Assembly (NCBI GenBank): GCA_034521835.1
Contig: JAXHMA010000001.1
Location: 62,001-126,000 of the forward strand
Source of the DNA: JAMQKA01 sp034521835
Lineage (GTDB): Bacteria; Bacteroidota; Rhodothermia; Balneolales; Balneolaceae
Direction: 5' to 3'
Length of the DNA: 64,000 nucleotides
The notes under the pieces are model-generated. The model did not search any database. It saw only the letters and a program-made list of their open reading frames with translations, and was not told where the DNA came from. A program made the position numbers and the translations under genes. How positions within the stretch are numbered: the first letter of the stretch is position 1; every line of letters begins with the position of its first letter. Shown here one piece after another: positions 49,397 through 60,072 of this stretch.

Positions 49397-52300
49397 TTAG
49401 CTTTTATATAATGGAAGTTTTACAATAAACGTGGTGCCTTGCCCTTTGATTGATGCAAAGCTGATGGAACCTTCGTGGGCTTCTATAATTTTTTTGCAGA
49501 TAGCCAGCCCCAGGCCTGTCCCGCTGGACTTTGTTGAGAAGTTTGGTACAAATATCTTGGATTTATCCTCCTCCGAGATGCCGCTGCCATTGTCTTCAAT
49601 TTCGAAGAAGGCACTGCTTTTCTTGATGTAGCTTTTTAGTACAATGCGTCCTCCGTCATCTGGCATCGCTTCAAACGCGTTCTTCACAAGGTTGATAATC
49701 ACGCGGCGCAGTTCGTCCTCTGACACCACTTACAAAAATTGGATATTGGGTAAGCTCAGTCTTAATGTCGGTTTCCTCATCTTGGCGGTACAGGTCAGCA
49801 ACCGATTTTATAATTTGGTTGATATCCACCTTGGTGAACTCTTCATCGATCGGTTTTGAGAACTTGGAAAAGTCGGAGGCGATACTATTTAGCGTTTGAA
49901 TTTGCTCAGTCAGGTTGCTGGTGATCTTCTTGATATTCTGGGTTAACTGTTCAGGATCCTGCATTCCGTTTGAGAGTTGCCGCTCCAGATGCTGTATATT
50001 GAGCTTCATGGGGGTCAGGGGATTTTTTATTTCGTGAGCCACCTGCTGGGCCATCTCTTTCCAGGCTGCCTGGCGCTCAGCAATAGCCAGTTCTTTTCGT
50101 ACCTGCTTAAGCCGTTCAACCATTTCATTATAGGCTTCCGCCAGGGTCCCGATTTCATCATCAGATTTAACCGGAATCTTCGTATCCAGGTTGCCCTCTG
50201 ATATCTTATTCAAGCCTTTCTGTATGGATCTGAGCGGCTCAGTTATCTGCCGAGCAATAACCGTCGTTGCTATAATGAAAATCCCAAAAGTAAATCTGTA
50301 AAACACGATCAGGTAGCTTGTGGTCTCCAGCAGCTGTTGATCATATTTGGGAGATTCCAGGAAAGTAGGAATAGAGACGGTAGCAACAGGATTTCCCTCT
50401 TGGGAGAGCAGGGACTTGTACCCGATCAACAGGTTTTGGGAAGCTAGCTCTACAGTGCCCATAGCCTGACTTTTCTGGCGGACAAACAGTTCATAATAGA
50501 CGTCAAATGGTAGTACGGTAGGCAGCAGATTTTGTTGGTAGATTTGTGGCGTGGTTGATTGCCGTAGCATTGTATTATTGTAGAAGGACGCGTCCACATC
50601 GAAAGGAGTAACGATATCTTGCATGGAGAAGGGGGCATCAGCTGTAATAATACGGTTGAACTGTGGATCATCTTTTGTCGCTGTGGCCAGCTTCTCTAGC
50701 TTTTCATCAAGATTTTGCCGGACGATCTCCTTGTTTTGCTTCTTGATGGCAAAATGTGTTGTTCCCACGAGAAGCCCCAGGAAAAGCAGGGATGCCAGCA
50801 ATAGCCGATCCACAATTCGATGTTCAAACCGCTGGTGTGACTGTTTGAATGCGGATTTGCCAACAGTAATGAAAAGATATACCGGAACGAGAACCAATCC
50901 GACTAGGAGCAGAGAAAAATGGAGACGAAAAAAGGAAAACAACTCTTTGGTTATACTCGGGTACATGCTTGTTGCCTTGATCACGCTGTCATCAGAGGTG
51001 CGAACCAGTAGATTTTGGTAGGCTCGCTGGGCCTCAGTACTGGTGTAAAAGACTACAGAGTCGGCGGCGATGGCCTGCATTTCAGCCTCCCTGAGCTTGT
51101 TGTAGCGGGGATAATTACCTGCCATTCCGCTGCTGTTGCTACGCACCAGTTGCCCGTCCATGTATTCAAGCAGTAAAAGCGAAGTGTTCCAATTAGAGTT
51201 GGTCATAGAGGCCATTACGGCACGAATAGGCTTGTCAAGATCTGGCTGTTCGTTGTATACCGAACAGAGTATCCATGCGATCTGGTCACTGTTTTCCGGG
51301 CTGAAAATTGGAATCCACCCGCGGTAAAAAGTCTCATAATCCCCGCTGTTTTGTAGCTGCGGCATCTGCACAATCGGGCGATTATTGGCTTTAGTGATAC
51401 GCTCAATTTCGGTTGCGGCAGAAAGATAATCCAGATCAGAGATACTGGTCCAGCCGGGTGCATTAAGATCGGTGGAATAATCGGCAATCAGCTCTCCAGA
51501 AGGCTTTATGAGTTGCAAGTTGTAGGAGTAAATCCGCATTTGCGGGAGCAGGTTTTGTTCGATCGTTTCACTAAAGGTTGATTGCAGGTATGGAACCCGC
51601 TCATTCAGGTCTTCTCGCGTAATACCGGAGAGCTCCTGCTCAAGGGAGGTTAGCATATCCCTAGTAATATTTCTGGCCAGGTGATCTTCTCTCTCCTGAA
51701 ACTCCGACACACTATTCATCAACTGGCTTTCTACATGGATGTATTTGGCATACTTTAGTATTGGATAACCTAGCACTGCCAAGAAGAAACTGCCCAAGGT
51801 AATCGACCTTATGACCGAGCTTAAAGAGGTAAATTTGACAAAATTTCTTCGTATAGTTGCAATCCCCAAAATGATGATGAAAAACAGCGTGGAGATCCAG
51901 GTTGCCCAGTTCAGTGATAGCTCTGAAGGTAAATACAACTGAAGAAAGATTAGTGCCAATACAAAACTGGTCATGGCAACAATTAAGAACAGGTTGTAGG
52001 ATTCTTTTTCTTTTTTAAGCAGATATCCACAGATGGAAGTTAGAGCGTGACCAACCGAAAAAAGAAACAGGGACAGGCTCAAGAAAAGAATAATGGTAGA
52101 GCCGGCTGGAAAAATCTGTAGGTCGAAAAGAGAGTAATCAATATCGATTAGCAGGTAGTAGCATGTACTGATGATGAAAGTGAGAACCATAGCACCGGCA
52201 AGACCTACTATACTGGTGATGAGCATAGTACGCAGAAAACTATCACCGGTATGTTCCGGGTACTTTTGGCCTAGAAACCGGGCAGATGGCTTCCGATCCC

Positions 52301-53284
52301 CAGAAAGAAAAAAGACTAATTTTAGCCAGGTATACCAGCTGTTCTCGAGAAATGGGGGTGTCGCTCATTACGTCGGTGAGCCATCTGCTGGGGATTTCCA
52401 TAAAATGGAAGAAAGTCCAGGAACCGGCAACAAGCAGCAGTTGTAGCAGAAGTGAAGTCCACGATCTGTTACGACCAAGCCTTAAGTACAGAAAAAAAAC
52501 GATTGCGATATAGGATACCATGCCGAGCAAGGATCGCCAAAAGAACGCCCGATCATCCCATTGTTCTATTGGTCCTCCTGCAATACCAGATGGAATATAG
52601 GCCAGGCCTACAGAATCTTTACTGGCTGTAGACAAAACACGGGATGACAGCATGGAATCGGGAGGGGTCTCAAAAAAGATGAAATCCGCGGGGTAATTCA
52701 GCGACTCATCATTTTCGGTGAGAAGATGGAATTCATGACTTTGGCCAATAGGCAGGGCGTTCTCCTGCTCTATGCGAGCGGTGGTGAGTAGCTCATACTC
52801 AATATTGCCGCTGCTGTCTTCCACAGCAAAAGTCGTACGGCACAAAAAGGAGAGTACATTATTCTGCGTAATTACATCAATAAAGGGATCATCGCCGGTT
52901 TCGTCTGGTAGAAGCGTGGATGGATAGTCGGTAAAGGAGAATCCGTTCCAGACAATTTGTTGTGTGCCCCTGTAAAGCGTTGCTCCCCAAAAAAGAGGAT
53001 ACTGCTGCATGTACTGATACAGGGTTTGGCGATTTGTTTCTTTTTGTAACTCGGATTCCAGCCTTTTGGCAAGTTGTTCATGTATGTTCCGCCAGCTGGT
53101 CATGCCGATTTTCAAAGATGGCTACGGCTCTGTCGAGCGACCTATTGTATTCCGTTACCTGTAGGGCGGGGGAGGGCTTGTTGTGATAAAGCCATCCTTC
53201 TAAGACGAACAGGCACAGAAGCAGTACTGCAACGGTAAGCAGTGGACCACGGTAGGATTTATATGGCAATCTTTCAGGTTCCAT
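49397..53284 (-). CDS. Very large multi-membrane sensor histidine kinase (frameshifted)
   Basis: About 1,290 residues. Order: an N-terminal membrane helix (LLTVAVLLLCLFVLEGWLY), an outer domain of about 200 residues, and two helices (MVSYIAIVFFLYLRL, LLLQLLLVAGSWTFFHFM). A bundle of about six helices, a second outer domain, two more helices and a small third sensor loop follow, then a last helix. A HAMP (RQITEPLRSIQKGLNKISEG), NtrY-like HisKA (VAHEIKNPLTPMKLNIQHLE) and HATPase (NLVKNAFEAMPDDGG, NGSGISEED, GTGLGLAICKK) complete it. Frame breaks occur at about 53095, 52235 and 49725. No regulator gene is adjacent. Confidence 0.82.
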
Positions 53285-53329
53285 TCTTTAATGTAAGAAA
53301 GAATGAAAAAATACCGGCATCCTGAAAGG

Positions 53330-54298
53330 TTAATAAGATTCGGGAATCTTTTCATCAGGTTTGCCTTCCAACACGCCGATGATCGCGTTTGCAGCGAGCA
53401 TGCCGATCGCCTCGCGTGTTTCGTGGGTGGCACTGCCGATATGGGGGGTTAGTACGCAGTTGGGAGCAGTTATCAGGCGGGGATGAACCTCAGGTTCTTC
53501 CTCAAGCACATCAAGCCCGGCACCGCCAATTGTTCCGTTGTGCAGGGCTTCTGCCAGCGCGGCCTCATCAATAACCGGTCCACGGGCAGTATTAATAATG
53601 ATAGCGTGTTCCGGCATCAGGTCCAGTATCTCAGCGTCGATGGCGTGGTAAGTATTATCCGTAAGAGGACAGTTTATACTTATAATATCAGATCGTTTGG
53701 CCAGCGTCTGAATATCTGAAATTAGTTCGGCTTCGAGCTGCTGCTCGGTTTCCTGGTCAACACGACTTCGGTTGTGATAAATAATATCCATACCGAACGC
53801 TTTAGCACGACGGGCCACCGCGGTGCCAATTCGTCCCATCCCCAAAATACCCAGGGTTTTACCATTCAGCTCCATTCCCAAAAACCCGAGTGGATCCCAG
53901 CCATCGAACTTGCCTTCAAGCAGGAAATTCTGGGCTTCTGTAATTTTACGTGCGGTTGAAAGCAGAAGGGCCATCGCGCAATCGGCTGTAGACTCGGTGA
54001 GGACGTCGGGTGTGTTAGCTACTTTAATCCCGGCGTTACGGGCGGCATTAAGATCAATATTATTATATCCCACCGCATGATTGGCCACAATTTTGAGCTT
54101 GTCACCGGCCGACAAAACGTTTGCTGTGATCGGGCATGAGAGCATGGGGAGCAGCGCGTCAAAACCGGGAACGGCTTCGACCAAGGCCTCCTCTGTGCTG
54201 AAATCTCCCCGCTTTCCCACAACGACTTCGTAATGATTACGAAGATGCTGAATTACAGAATCTACTATCGGTTCGGTGATGAGAACGCGTTTAGCCAT
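53330..54298 (-). CDS. D-2-hydroxyacid dehydrogenase (glyoxylate reductase-like)
   Basis: 322 residues, intact. NAD(P)-dependent oxidoreductase of the D-isomer family. Rossmann motif LGILGMGRIGTAVARRAKAF, substrate-binding VANTPDVLTESTADCAMAL, catalytic Arg in INTARGPVIDEAALAEAL, Glu in DVLEEEPEVHPRLI and His in VLTPHIGSATHETR. It is close to GyaR/glyoxylate reductases, but substrate prediction within this family is weak. Confidence 0.9.
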   Translation of the reverse strand: MAKRVLITEPIVDSVIQHLRNHYEVVVGKRGDFSTEEALVEAVPGFDALLPMLSCPITANVLSAGDKLKIVANHAVGYNNIDLNAARNAGIKVANTPDVLTESTADCAMALLLSTARKITEAQNFLLEGKFDGWDPLGFLGMELNGKTLGILGMGRIGTAVARRAKAFGMDIIYHNRSRVDQETEQQLEAELISDIQTLAKRSDIISINCPLTDNTYHAIDAEILDLMPEHAIIINTARGPVIDEAALAEALHNGTIGGAGLDVLEEEPEVHPRLITAPNCVLTPHIGSATHETREAIGMLAANAIIGVLEGKPDEKIPESY

Positions 54299-54311
54299 GA
54301 GGGAAATTGAA

Positions 54312-54738
54312 TTAGTTATTTAGCGGATAGTTGGTGTTGTTGACATTAACTGAGTCTGCACGCTCCAGCACTTGTTCAGGAACTTGGGAATAAACAAATG
54401 AAAAAGAAACCAGGGCCTGTGTGCACGTCAGCTCGGGGTTCCGCCATCCTTCCAGCTGTAGGGAAATACCCTCGCTTTCAACCCGGTGTGTGGCTTGACC
54501 GATATTGGTGCATCCATCAGGAAAGCTCCCCATAATTACAAGAGATAGCCGATCTTTGTATGTCATAACTTTGACCGAATCCACATATATCGGCGAATCC
54601 ACAATTTTTTCCGATTCAGGTATCGTAAGCTCCACGAGATTGGAATACTCTTCAGGAACAAACTTCTTTTCCTGGGAGGCGCAGGAGACTCATGACCATC
54701 AGCACAGGTAGTACAAAAGGAACAACTTTGCTGAGCAT
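54312..54738 (-). CDS. Small lipoprotein, unknown (frameshifted leader)
   Basis: About 140 residues. ATG 54738 reads MLSKVVPFVLPVLMVMSLL, then the frame slips at about 54680; the adjacent frame continues CASQEKKFVPEEYSNLVELT, giving a lipobox Cys. The mature part (VDSPIYVDSVKVMTYKDRL, SFPDGCTNIGQATHRVES) is a compact beta domain. I do not recognise a function. The gene begins three bases after the rsfS stop. Confidence 0.62.
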
Positions 54739-54741
54739 GAA

Positions 54742-55158
54742 CTACTTATCTTCTACCTTTGTAATTGTTGCATCGTTCCACATTCGCTCTAAAGCGTAAT
54801 GTTCACGCAATTCTTTTTTAAAGATATGAACGACAACATTAACATAGTCTAGAATTACCCATCGGCGGGAATCACGTCCCTCTTCTTTCCAGACTGCTTC
54901 TCCCAGCTCTTCCTTGGTAGCCTGGATTACGTTATTGGCCAGAGCCTTGATCTGTACATCAGAAGTGGCGTGACAAACTACAAATTTGTCGGTAAGGGTT
55001 GTCAGTTTGTGAACATCTAATACAGTAATTTCTTCTCCTTTTTTATCCAGCAGCGCATGGGTTATTACCTCAACAAGTTTATCTGCATCGGCGGTTTTAG
55101 AAGGGCTTACGCTGGTGAATTGTTGGTTCTTTTTCGTCGTTTGGGCATTTTGGGTCAT
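54742..55158 (-). CDS. rsfS: Ribosomal silencing factor
   Basis: 138 residues, intact. RsfS/Iojap binds L14 and blocks subunit joining under starvation. After a 25-residue unstructured N-terminus come LVEVITHALLDKKGEEITVL, DKFVVCHATSDVQIKALANN and the conserved WVILDYVNVVVHIFKKELRE. It follows the LytR_C gene by four bases. Confidence 0.93.
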   Translation of the reverse strand: MTQNAQTTKKNQQFTSVSPSKTADADKLVEVITHALLDKKGEEITVLDVHKLTTLTDKFVVCHATSDVQIKALANNVIQATKEELGEAVWKEEGRDSRRWVILDYVNVVVHIFKKELREHYALERMWNDATITKVEDK

Positions 55159-55162
55159 ATGA

Positions 55163-55612
55163 TCAGTTTAAGTTAAGTGTTTGGTAGTCGGATCCGATTA
55201 CTACAGTAGCATCGAGGTAGAAATCATCTGAGGCCTCAATGATAACGTTCTTCTCTTTAATACCGAGTGCCTCGGCAACGCGTTGAGCATTTTCTTTTTT
55301 AAAAGTGCGGGCAATGACAATAGTTTCTTCTAGGTTAAAATTCTTAAAGTTACCCGTCTCTACCACGTCAAATCCATTTTTGCGAAGGGTAGAGGTAAAC
55401 TGATTTGCCAGGCCTGATACGCCACAGCCGTTAAGCACTTCAATCTGAATTACATTGCCGATCAGTTCGGTCGTTTTTTCGGCTCTCTGGTTTTCTATAC
55501 GAGGAAAGATGATGCGAGTTCCCAAGGCAATGACCAGGATAACGAGTAAAAGGCTCAGGAATCCAATGACGGCATTTAGCGCTAAACTGTTGTTTTCTTT
55601 GTCGTCAGGCAT
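55163..55612 (-). CDS. LytR_C-domain membrane protein
   Basis: 149 residues, intact: a short cytoplasmic tail, one membrane helix (about 12-34; VIGFLSLLLVILVIALGTRI), then a LytR C-terminal domain (IQIEVLNGCGVSGLANQFTS, NGFDVVETGNF, EASDDFYLDATVVIGSDY). This domain often accompanies cell-wall or envelope functions. It is next to rsfS, a usual neighbour in related genomes. Confidence 0.8.
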   Translation of the reverse strand: MPDDKENNSLALNAVIGFLSLLLVILVIALGTRIIFPRIENQRAEKTTELIGNVIQIEVLNGCGVSGLANQFTSTLRKNGFDVVETGNFKNFNLEETIVIARTFKKENAQRVAEALGIKEKNVIIEASDDFYLDATVVIGSDYQTLNLN

Positions 55613-55649
55613 TAGTCATGCGTTGTTTTGCAGGCCCGGATAATAATAG

Positions 55650-56138
55650 TTAATAACGATTGAAGCCATAGTTGCTGAACGGTCCCCGGTTATAATGGGA
55701 ATAGGGATACTGCTGAAACTGTATGGAAATATGACTCTTATCACTAAGCTGGTAGTTAAGTTCCGCGTTGCGGATCACAATATTGGCGCCCAGCTGGTTG
55801 TTGGAGTTGGAAAATCCTTGACCAAATGGGGAGTGCATTAATGAAATATCCAGCTCACCGGTCAACCGATCGGTAAAGAAGAAGTCCATGTGATTTGTGT
55901 AGGCATTTACATTCCGGTACTGGCCCCCGAAACTCATAAAATTCATAGAGTACGAGTGGCTCATCTTCATATTAAAAAAGTTTGACCAGTTGCCAGGTTC
56001 AGGTTGAGACTGCTGTTGCATTACCGGACCGGAATAGTCAGCTTTATTCAAATCTTCCCTGTATTGTCCATAGCCAAGTGCGGAGGTTATGATGAAGATA
56101 ACTAGCGTCAGTGTTATCGCTAAACCTGTCTTTTTCAT
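55650..56138 (-). CDS. Exported protein of unknown function
   Basis: 162 residues with a signal peptide (1-23, ALG-YGQ), a Gln/Pro-rich stretch, then strand-rich sequence (MKMSHSYSMNFMSFGGQYRN, FTDRLTGELDISLMHSPFGQ, HISIQFQQYPYSHYNRG) with many aromatic residues. It may be a periplasmic or outer-membrane protein. No family recognised. Confidence 0.6.
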   Translation of the reverse strand: MKKTGLAITLTLVIFIITSALGYGQYREDLNKADYSGPVMQQQSQPEPGNWSNFFNMKMSHSYSMNFMSFGGQYRNVNAYTNHMDFFFTDRLTGELDISLMHSPFGQGFSNSNNQLGANIVIRNAELNYQLSDKSHISIQFQQYPYSHYNRGPFSNYGFNRY

Positions 56139-56321
56139 ATTAGTATCTCATTAAATGGTATAGTTAAGACATTTGGTAACGTGGATGCTATATAATACAG
56201 TATAAGAAAGTGTTAAAGAATTGGAAAGACCCGAAATGGAACTTTAATATCAGCATTTGATGCGATTAAATATTTGGGAAGGATCGTTTTTTTAGCTAAA
56301 GTGTGAAATTTTCAGCTTGGT

Positions 56322-56412
56322 TGGCGGAGGTGGAGGGATTCGAACCCCCGGAATCGTAAAACGATTCAACGGTTTTCGAGACCGCCCCATTCGACCGCTC
56401 TGGCACACCTCC
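56322..56412 (-). tRNA. tRNA-Ser (anticodon CGA)
   Basis: Acceptor GGAGGTG/CACCTCC, anticodon loop CTCGAAA between CGGT and ACCG, a long variable arm (GAATCGTTTTACGATTC) and T-loop GGTTCGAATCC. CCA is encoded at the 3' end (56322-56324). Confidence 0.93.
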
Positions 56413-56522
56413 GGCTGGTATTAGAAAACTTGTCCTGAGGAATAAAATGGAGTATATTTACAGGCTTTGAATCTTGACAAGATAAAGGTAATTCAAATCA
56501 AATAAAAGGCCGCTGCTAAAGA

Positions 56523-57570
56523 ATGAAGTTAACCGATTTTAAGTTTGAGACAGAAGATTTTAACGTCCCGGATGTGCCCGTAGAGCCTAGAGATACTGCA
56601 AAATTGATGGTGCTCGACCGTGAAACCGAGACGATTAAACATGAGAAGTTTTCTGATATCCACAAGTATTTGAATGAAGGTGATGTATTAATTTATAACA
56701 ACACCAAAGTATTTCCCGCACGACTGAAAGGGAAAAAAGAGAAAACAGAAGCTGATATTGAAGTTTTTCTGCTTCGTGAGCTGATGCCTGAAAACAAGCT
56801 CTGGGATGTCTTGGTTGAGCCGGCTCGTAAAATTCGAATTGGCAATAAACTCTATTTCGGTCCTGATCTTATGGCCGAAGTGATCGACAATACCACTTCC
56901 CGCGGCCGCACCATCCGTTTCCTGTTTGAAGGCACAAACGAAGAGCTGTATGCCCGCCTGGATGAGATCGGTGAGATGCCCCTTCCTCCCTATATTGAAC
57001 GGGATCCTGTTGAGAAAGACAAAGAGCAGTACCAGAGTATTTTTGCAAAGGAGCGTGGGGCAGTCGCTGCTCCATTCGCTGCTATGCACTTTACAGAGGA
57101 ACTGGTTCAAAAATTAAAGGACAAAGGCGTCCAGATACTGCCGATTACACTCCACATAGGCTGGGGTACCTTCCGACCGGTTGAGGTGGAGGATCTGACC
57201 AAGCACCGAATGGATTCAGAAAACTATTTTATATCTGAGGAAACCTCCAGCAAAATCAACGAAGCCCTCTCAAGCAGGGATAAAAAAGTAGTTGCCTGTG
57301 GAACTACAGCCGCGCGTACTATTGAAACAAGCATCACAGCCAGCGGTATTTCCAAGCCCGAGCACCGGTTGGACCGATAAATTTATCTATCCACCGTATG
57401 ACTTCAAGATTACGGAAGCGGTGATTACCAACTTCCACCGTCCGGAGTCAACCATGCTGATGATGGGAGCGGCTTTTGCGGGCTATGATTTTTTGATGGA
57501 AGCCTATGAGGAAGCCAAGGAAAATGACTATCGCTTCTTCGCATTTGGAGATGCAATGATAATCCTGTAA
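56523..57570 (+). CDS. queA: tRNA preQ1(34) S-adenosylmethionine ribosyltransferase-isomerase (frameshifted)
   Basis: About 349 residues. It builds epoxyqueuosine on tRNA. Conserved: YNNTKVFPARLKGKK, VLVEPARKIRIGNKLYFGPD, GEMPLPPYIERDPVEKDKEQ, GAVAAPFAAMHFTEELVQKL, LHIGWGTFRPVEVED and HRMDSENYFI. The frame slips at about 57340-57365; the next frame gives STGWTDKFIYPPYDFKITEA and ITNFHRPESTMLMMGAAFAG. It ends at 57570, four bases before ispD. Confidence 0.93.
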
Positions 57571-57573
57571 GCA

Positions 57574-58257
57574 TTGAGCTCAGTTGCACTGATTATCCCA
57601 GCTGCCGGTTCTGGGGAACGGCTAAACAGTTCCATCCCCAAGCCTTATATCAAAGTTGCTGGTAAAACACTCTAGAGCACACTCTGCGCCGGTTTGTTGA
57701 TACCTGGCGCTGCAGCAGGTCATTGTTTCCACATCGGCCGATTATATTGATACGGCCACTTCAATACTTGTGGGAGCCCTTGCCGAAGCTCTCTTGACCG
57801 CTTTTGTGTTGAGGGCGGCACTGAGCGCCAGCATTCTATCTCTAATGCACTGAATAAAACTAAAGCCGTAGATCTTGTTGCGGTCCACGATGCAGTTCGT
57901 CCATTTATTGAACCCGAGGTGGTAAAAAAATGCATTCGAACTGCGACAGAAGTGGGCGGCTCAGTAGTAGGTGTGCCGGCAAAAGATACCATAAAAAAAG
58001 TCAACACCGACCAGGTCATAACGGACACGCCAGAACGAGCGTTTTTGTGGCAGACACAGACGCCCCAGATATTTAAGCGCGATATCCTAATGTCGGCTTA
58101 CAGGCTTGCAGAGGTTGAGGGCTTCCTGGGAACGGATGACTCTTCCCTGGTAGAGCGGCTTGGCCATCCGGTGAAAATGGTGGAAGGCAATCGAAATAAC
58201 TTCAAAATCACCTATCCAATAGATCTGAAGCTTGCTAAACTGTTGCTTGAGGAATAG
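57574..58257 (+). CDS. ispD: 2-C-methyl-D-erythritol 4-phosphate cytidylyltransferase (frameshifted)
   Basis: About 228 residues. It makes CDP-methylerythritol in the MEP pathway. The start is TTG 57574 (LSSVALIIPAAGSGERLNSS, nucleotide site), then PKPYIKVAGKTL. Frame breaks near 57675, 57710 and 57780 follow; between them LEHTLRRFVDTW and QQVIVSTSADYIDTA are readable. The C-terminal half is clean: VDLVAVHDAVRPFIEPEVV, VGVPAKDTIKKV, TPQIFKRDIL, GTDDSSLVERLG and NFKITYPIDLKLA. Its end touches ispF. Confidence 0.9.
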
Positions 58258-58745
58258 TGTCCATGAATAATATCAGAATTGGTCAGGGATATGATGTGCA
58301 CAAGCTCGTGGCTGACCGCCCGTTGGTTATTGGTGGAGTGACGATTTCCCATGAAAAAGGGCTTGCCGGCCATTCCGATGCTGACGTGCTTCTTCATGCA
58401 ATCTGCGATGCACTGCTGGGAGCCGCAGCCTTGGGAGATATCGGCAAATATTTTCCTGATACGGATCAATCCTATAAAAATATAGACAGCCGGATATTGA
58501 TGCAGAAATGCAGGGGCTTGCTTAAAGAGAAAGGGTATCAAATAAATAATATTGATGCCACGGTCGTTGCCCAGCAACCAAAGTTAGCTCCACATATAGA
58601 AAAGATGAGAAAAAACATCGCGCAGGATCTGATAATAGAGGTGGGGCAGGTTTCGGTAAAAGCCACAACTTCAGAAAAGCTGGGATTCGAAGGACGTCTC
58701 GAGGGGATCTCTGCAATGGCCATAGCATTAATTGTTAGCGACTAA
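58257..58745 (+). CDS. ispF: 2-C-methyl-D-erythritol 2,4-cyclodiphosphate synthase
   Basis: 162 residues, intact. It cyclises the ispE product in the MEP pathway. Signature RIGQGYDVHKLVADRPLVIG (zinc ligands D and H), GLAGHSDADVLLHAICDALL with the third zinc His, GDIGKYFPDTDQSYKNIDS and VKATTSEKLGFEGRLEGISA. The start may be GTG 58257 or ATG 58263. ispD and ispF are adjacent, as is common; ispE is not in the window. Confidence 0.95.
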   Translation: MSMNNIRIGQGYDVHKLVADRPLVIGGVTISHEKGLAGHSDADVLLHAICDALLGAAALGDIGKYFPDTDQSYKNIDSRILMQKCRGLLKEKGYQINNIDATVVAQQPKLAPHIEKMRKNIAQDLIIEVGQVSVKATTSEKLGFEGRLEGISAMAIALIVSD

Positions 58746-58752
58746 ATAGTTC

Positions 58753-59397
58753 ATGCTCGAAGAATTTACGCAAGATCTGATAGAATGGATCCGGGTGCTA
58801 TCCCCGCTCAGTATCTATTCTATTTTTTTCTTGGTAGCCTATATTGAAAATATTGTGCCGCCTATACCGGGAGATCTGCTTGTGGTATTCGGGGGATACT
58901 TGGCTGCTGTGCAGGTCATAAATATCACTCCCGTTTTACTGCTTACCACGGTCGCTTCTGTGATGGGATTTATTACCATGTATTGGATCGGCAGTCATTG
59001 GGGAACACAGATAGAGGAACAGCGGGAACGATTCTGGATGATTAAATTCATTCCCTTAAAATATATAGAAAAAGTCCGGAGCTGGATGCAACGCTGGGGA
59101 CAGGGGGTAGTATTGGCCAACCGTTTTCTGGCCGGTACACGCTCAGTAATCTCGCTGACGGCGGGCATAAGTCACACGCCTGTACTCTCAACAATTCTTA
59201 GTTCGACTGCAAGTTCCGTTTTGTGGAACGCTATTTTGCTTGGCTTGGGATGGATCGTAAAAAAAAATTGGCAGGTAATAGGAGATTATCTCAATATATA
59301 CAGCCGTATCATATTAATATGCCTCTTTATTTTTGTATTGATCCGTGTGGGAGTCTACTATTATCGCCGGAAAAGCAGGGCCGAAAACGGTCTTTAA
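58753..59397 (+). CDS. DedA-family membrane protein
   Basis: 214 residues, intact, about five membrane helices. The hallmark VAYIENIVPPIPGDLLVVFG and the second motif RFLAGTRSVISLTAGIS are present. DedA/VTT proteins act in lipid (undecaprenyl phosphate or phospholipid) flipping. It follows ispF by seven bases. Confidence 0.88.
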   Translation: MLEEFTQDLIEWIRVLSPLSIYSIFFLVAYIENIVPPIPGDLLVVFGGYLAAVQVINITPVLLLTTVASVMGFITMYWIGSHWGTQIEEQRERFWMIKFIPLKYIEKVRSWMQRWGQGVVLANRFLAGTRSVISLTAGISHTPVLSTILSSTASSVLWNAILLGLGWIVKKNWQVIGDYLNIYSRIILICLFIFVLIRVGVYYYRRKSRAENGL

Positions 59398-59624
59398 ACA
59401 ACCCGTCGATTTTATGTGAAATTTATGTTGACAAAAAAAGAAACGGTTCTTAGTTTTCGAGTCTTTCAATTAGACGTTAGGAAACGCACGGCATTGAAAT
59501 CACTTGTCGTAAATTCCCTTAAACAAATCCATGATTTTTAGTATAGACAACGTGCGTTCTGTTGGTGTATGGCTATCATGGTTTTGAACTCTTAATGTTT
59601 GATGATTAAGCGGCTTCGACATAA

Positions 59625-59696
59625 GCCAGCGTAGCTCAGGGGTAGAGCAGCTGTCTTGTAAACAGCCGGTCGTCGGTTCAAATCCGGCCGCTGGCT
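59625..59696 (+). tRNA. tRNA-Thr (anticodon TGT)
   Basis: Acceptor GCCAGCG/CGCTGGC, anticodon arm GCTGT-CTTGTAA-ACAGC and T-loop GGTTCAAATCC. First of four tRNAs before tuf, in the same order and with the same anticodons as E. coli thrU-tyrU-glyT-thrT-tufB. Confidence 0.94.
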
Positions 59697-59757
59697 CATG
59701 TCGAGGCCAGTATTTTGGGTGTAAGACCCAAAGTTGACATATTGAATTTTTCTTTGG

Positions 59758-59840
59758 GGGGGGATACCAAAGCGGCCAACTGGGGCAGACTGTAAATCTG
59801 TTGTCGTAAGACTTCGAAGGTTCGAATCCTTCTCCCCCCA
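59758..59840 (+). tRNA. tRNA-Tyr (anticodon GTA)
   Basis: Acceptor GGGGGGA/TCCCCCC, anticodon loop CTGTAAA between CAGA and TCTG, long variable arm and T-loop GGTTCGAATCC. A 7-bp hairpin (59714-59732) lies in the spacer before it. Confidence 0.93.
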
Positions 59841-59845
59841 CACCA

Positions 59846-59918
59846 GCGGGCGTAACTCAATTGGTAGAGTGTCACCCTTCCAAGGTGAATGTTGCCAGTT
59901 CGACTCTGGTCGCCCGCT
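59846..59918 (+). tRNA. tRNA-Gly (anticodon TCC)
   Basis: Acceptor GCGGGCG/CGCCCGC, anticodon loop CTTCCAA with flanking CACC/GGTG, T-loop AGTTCGACTCT. It starts six bases after tRNA-Tyr. Confidence 0.93.
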
Positions 59919-59947
59919 CTCATCCCCGCACGGGAATGAAGCAGTAA

Positions 59948-60019
<72 letters not shown>

Positions 60020-60072
60020 CATGTACTGTAGATGTGATGAAGTTTAGAACATTGACATAAATAAAATTTGTT

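Noticed and set aside
60040..60072. TTGACA-type promoter before tuf
   Set aside because: TTGACA occurs at 60050, but a matching -10 element would overlap the start codon. Promoters of this phylum also use a different consensus, so I do not call it.
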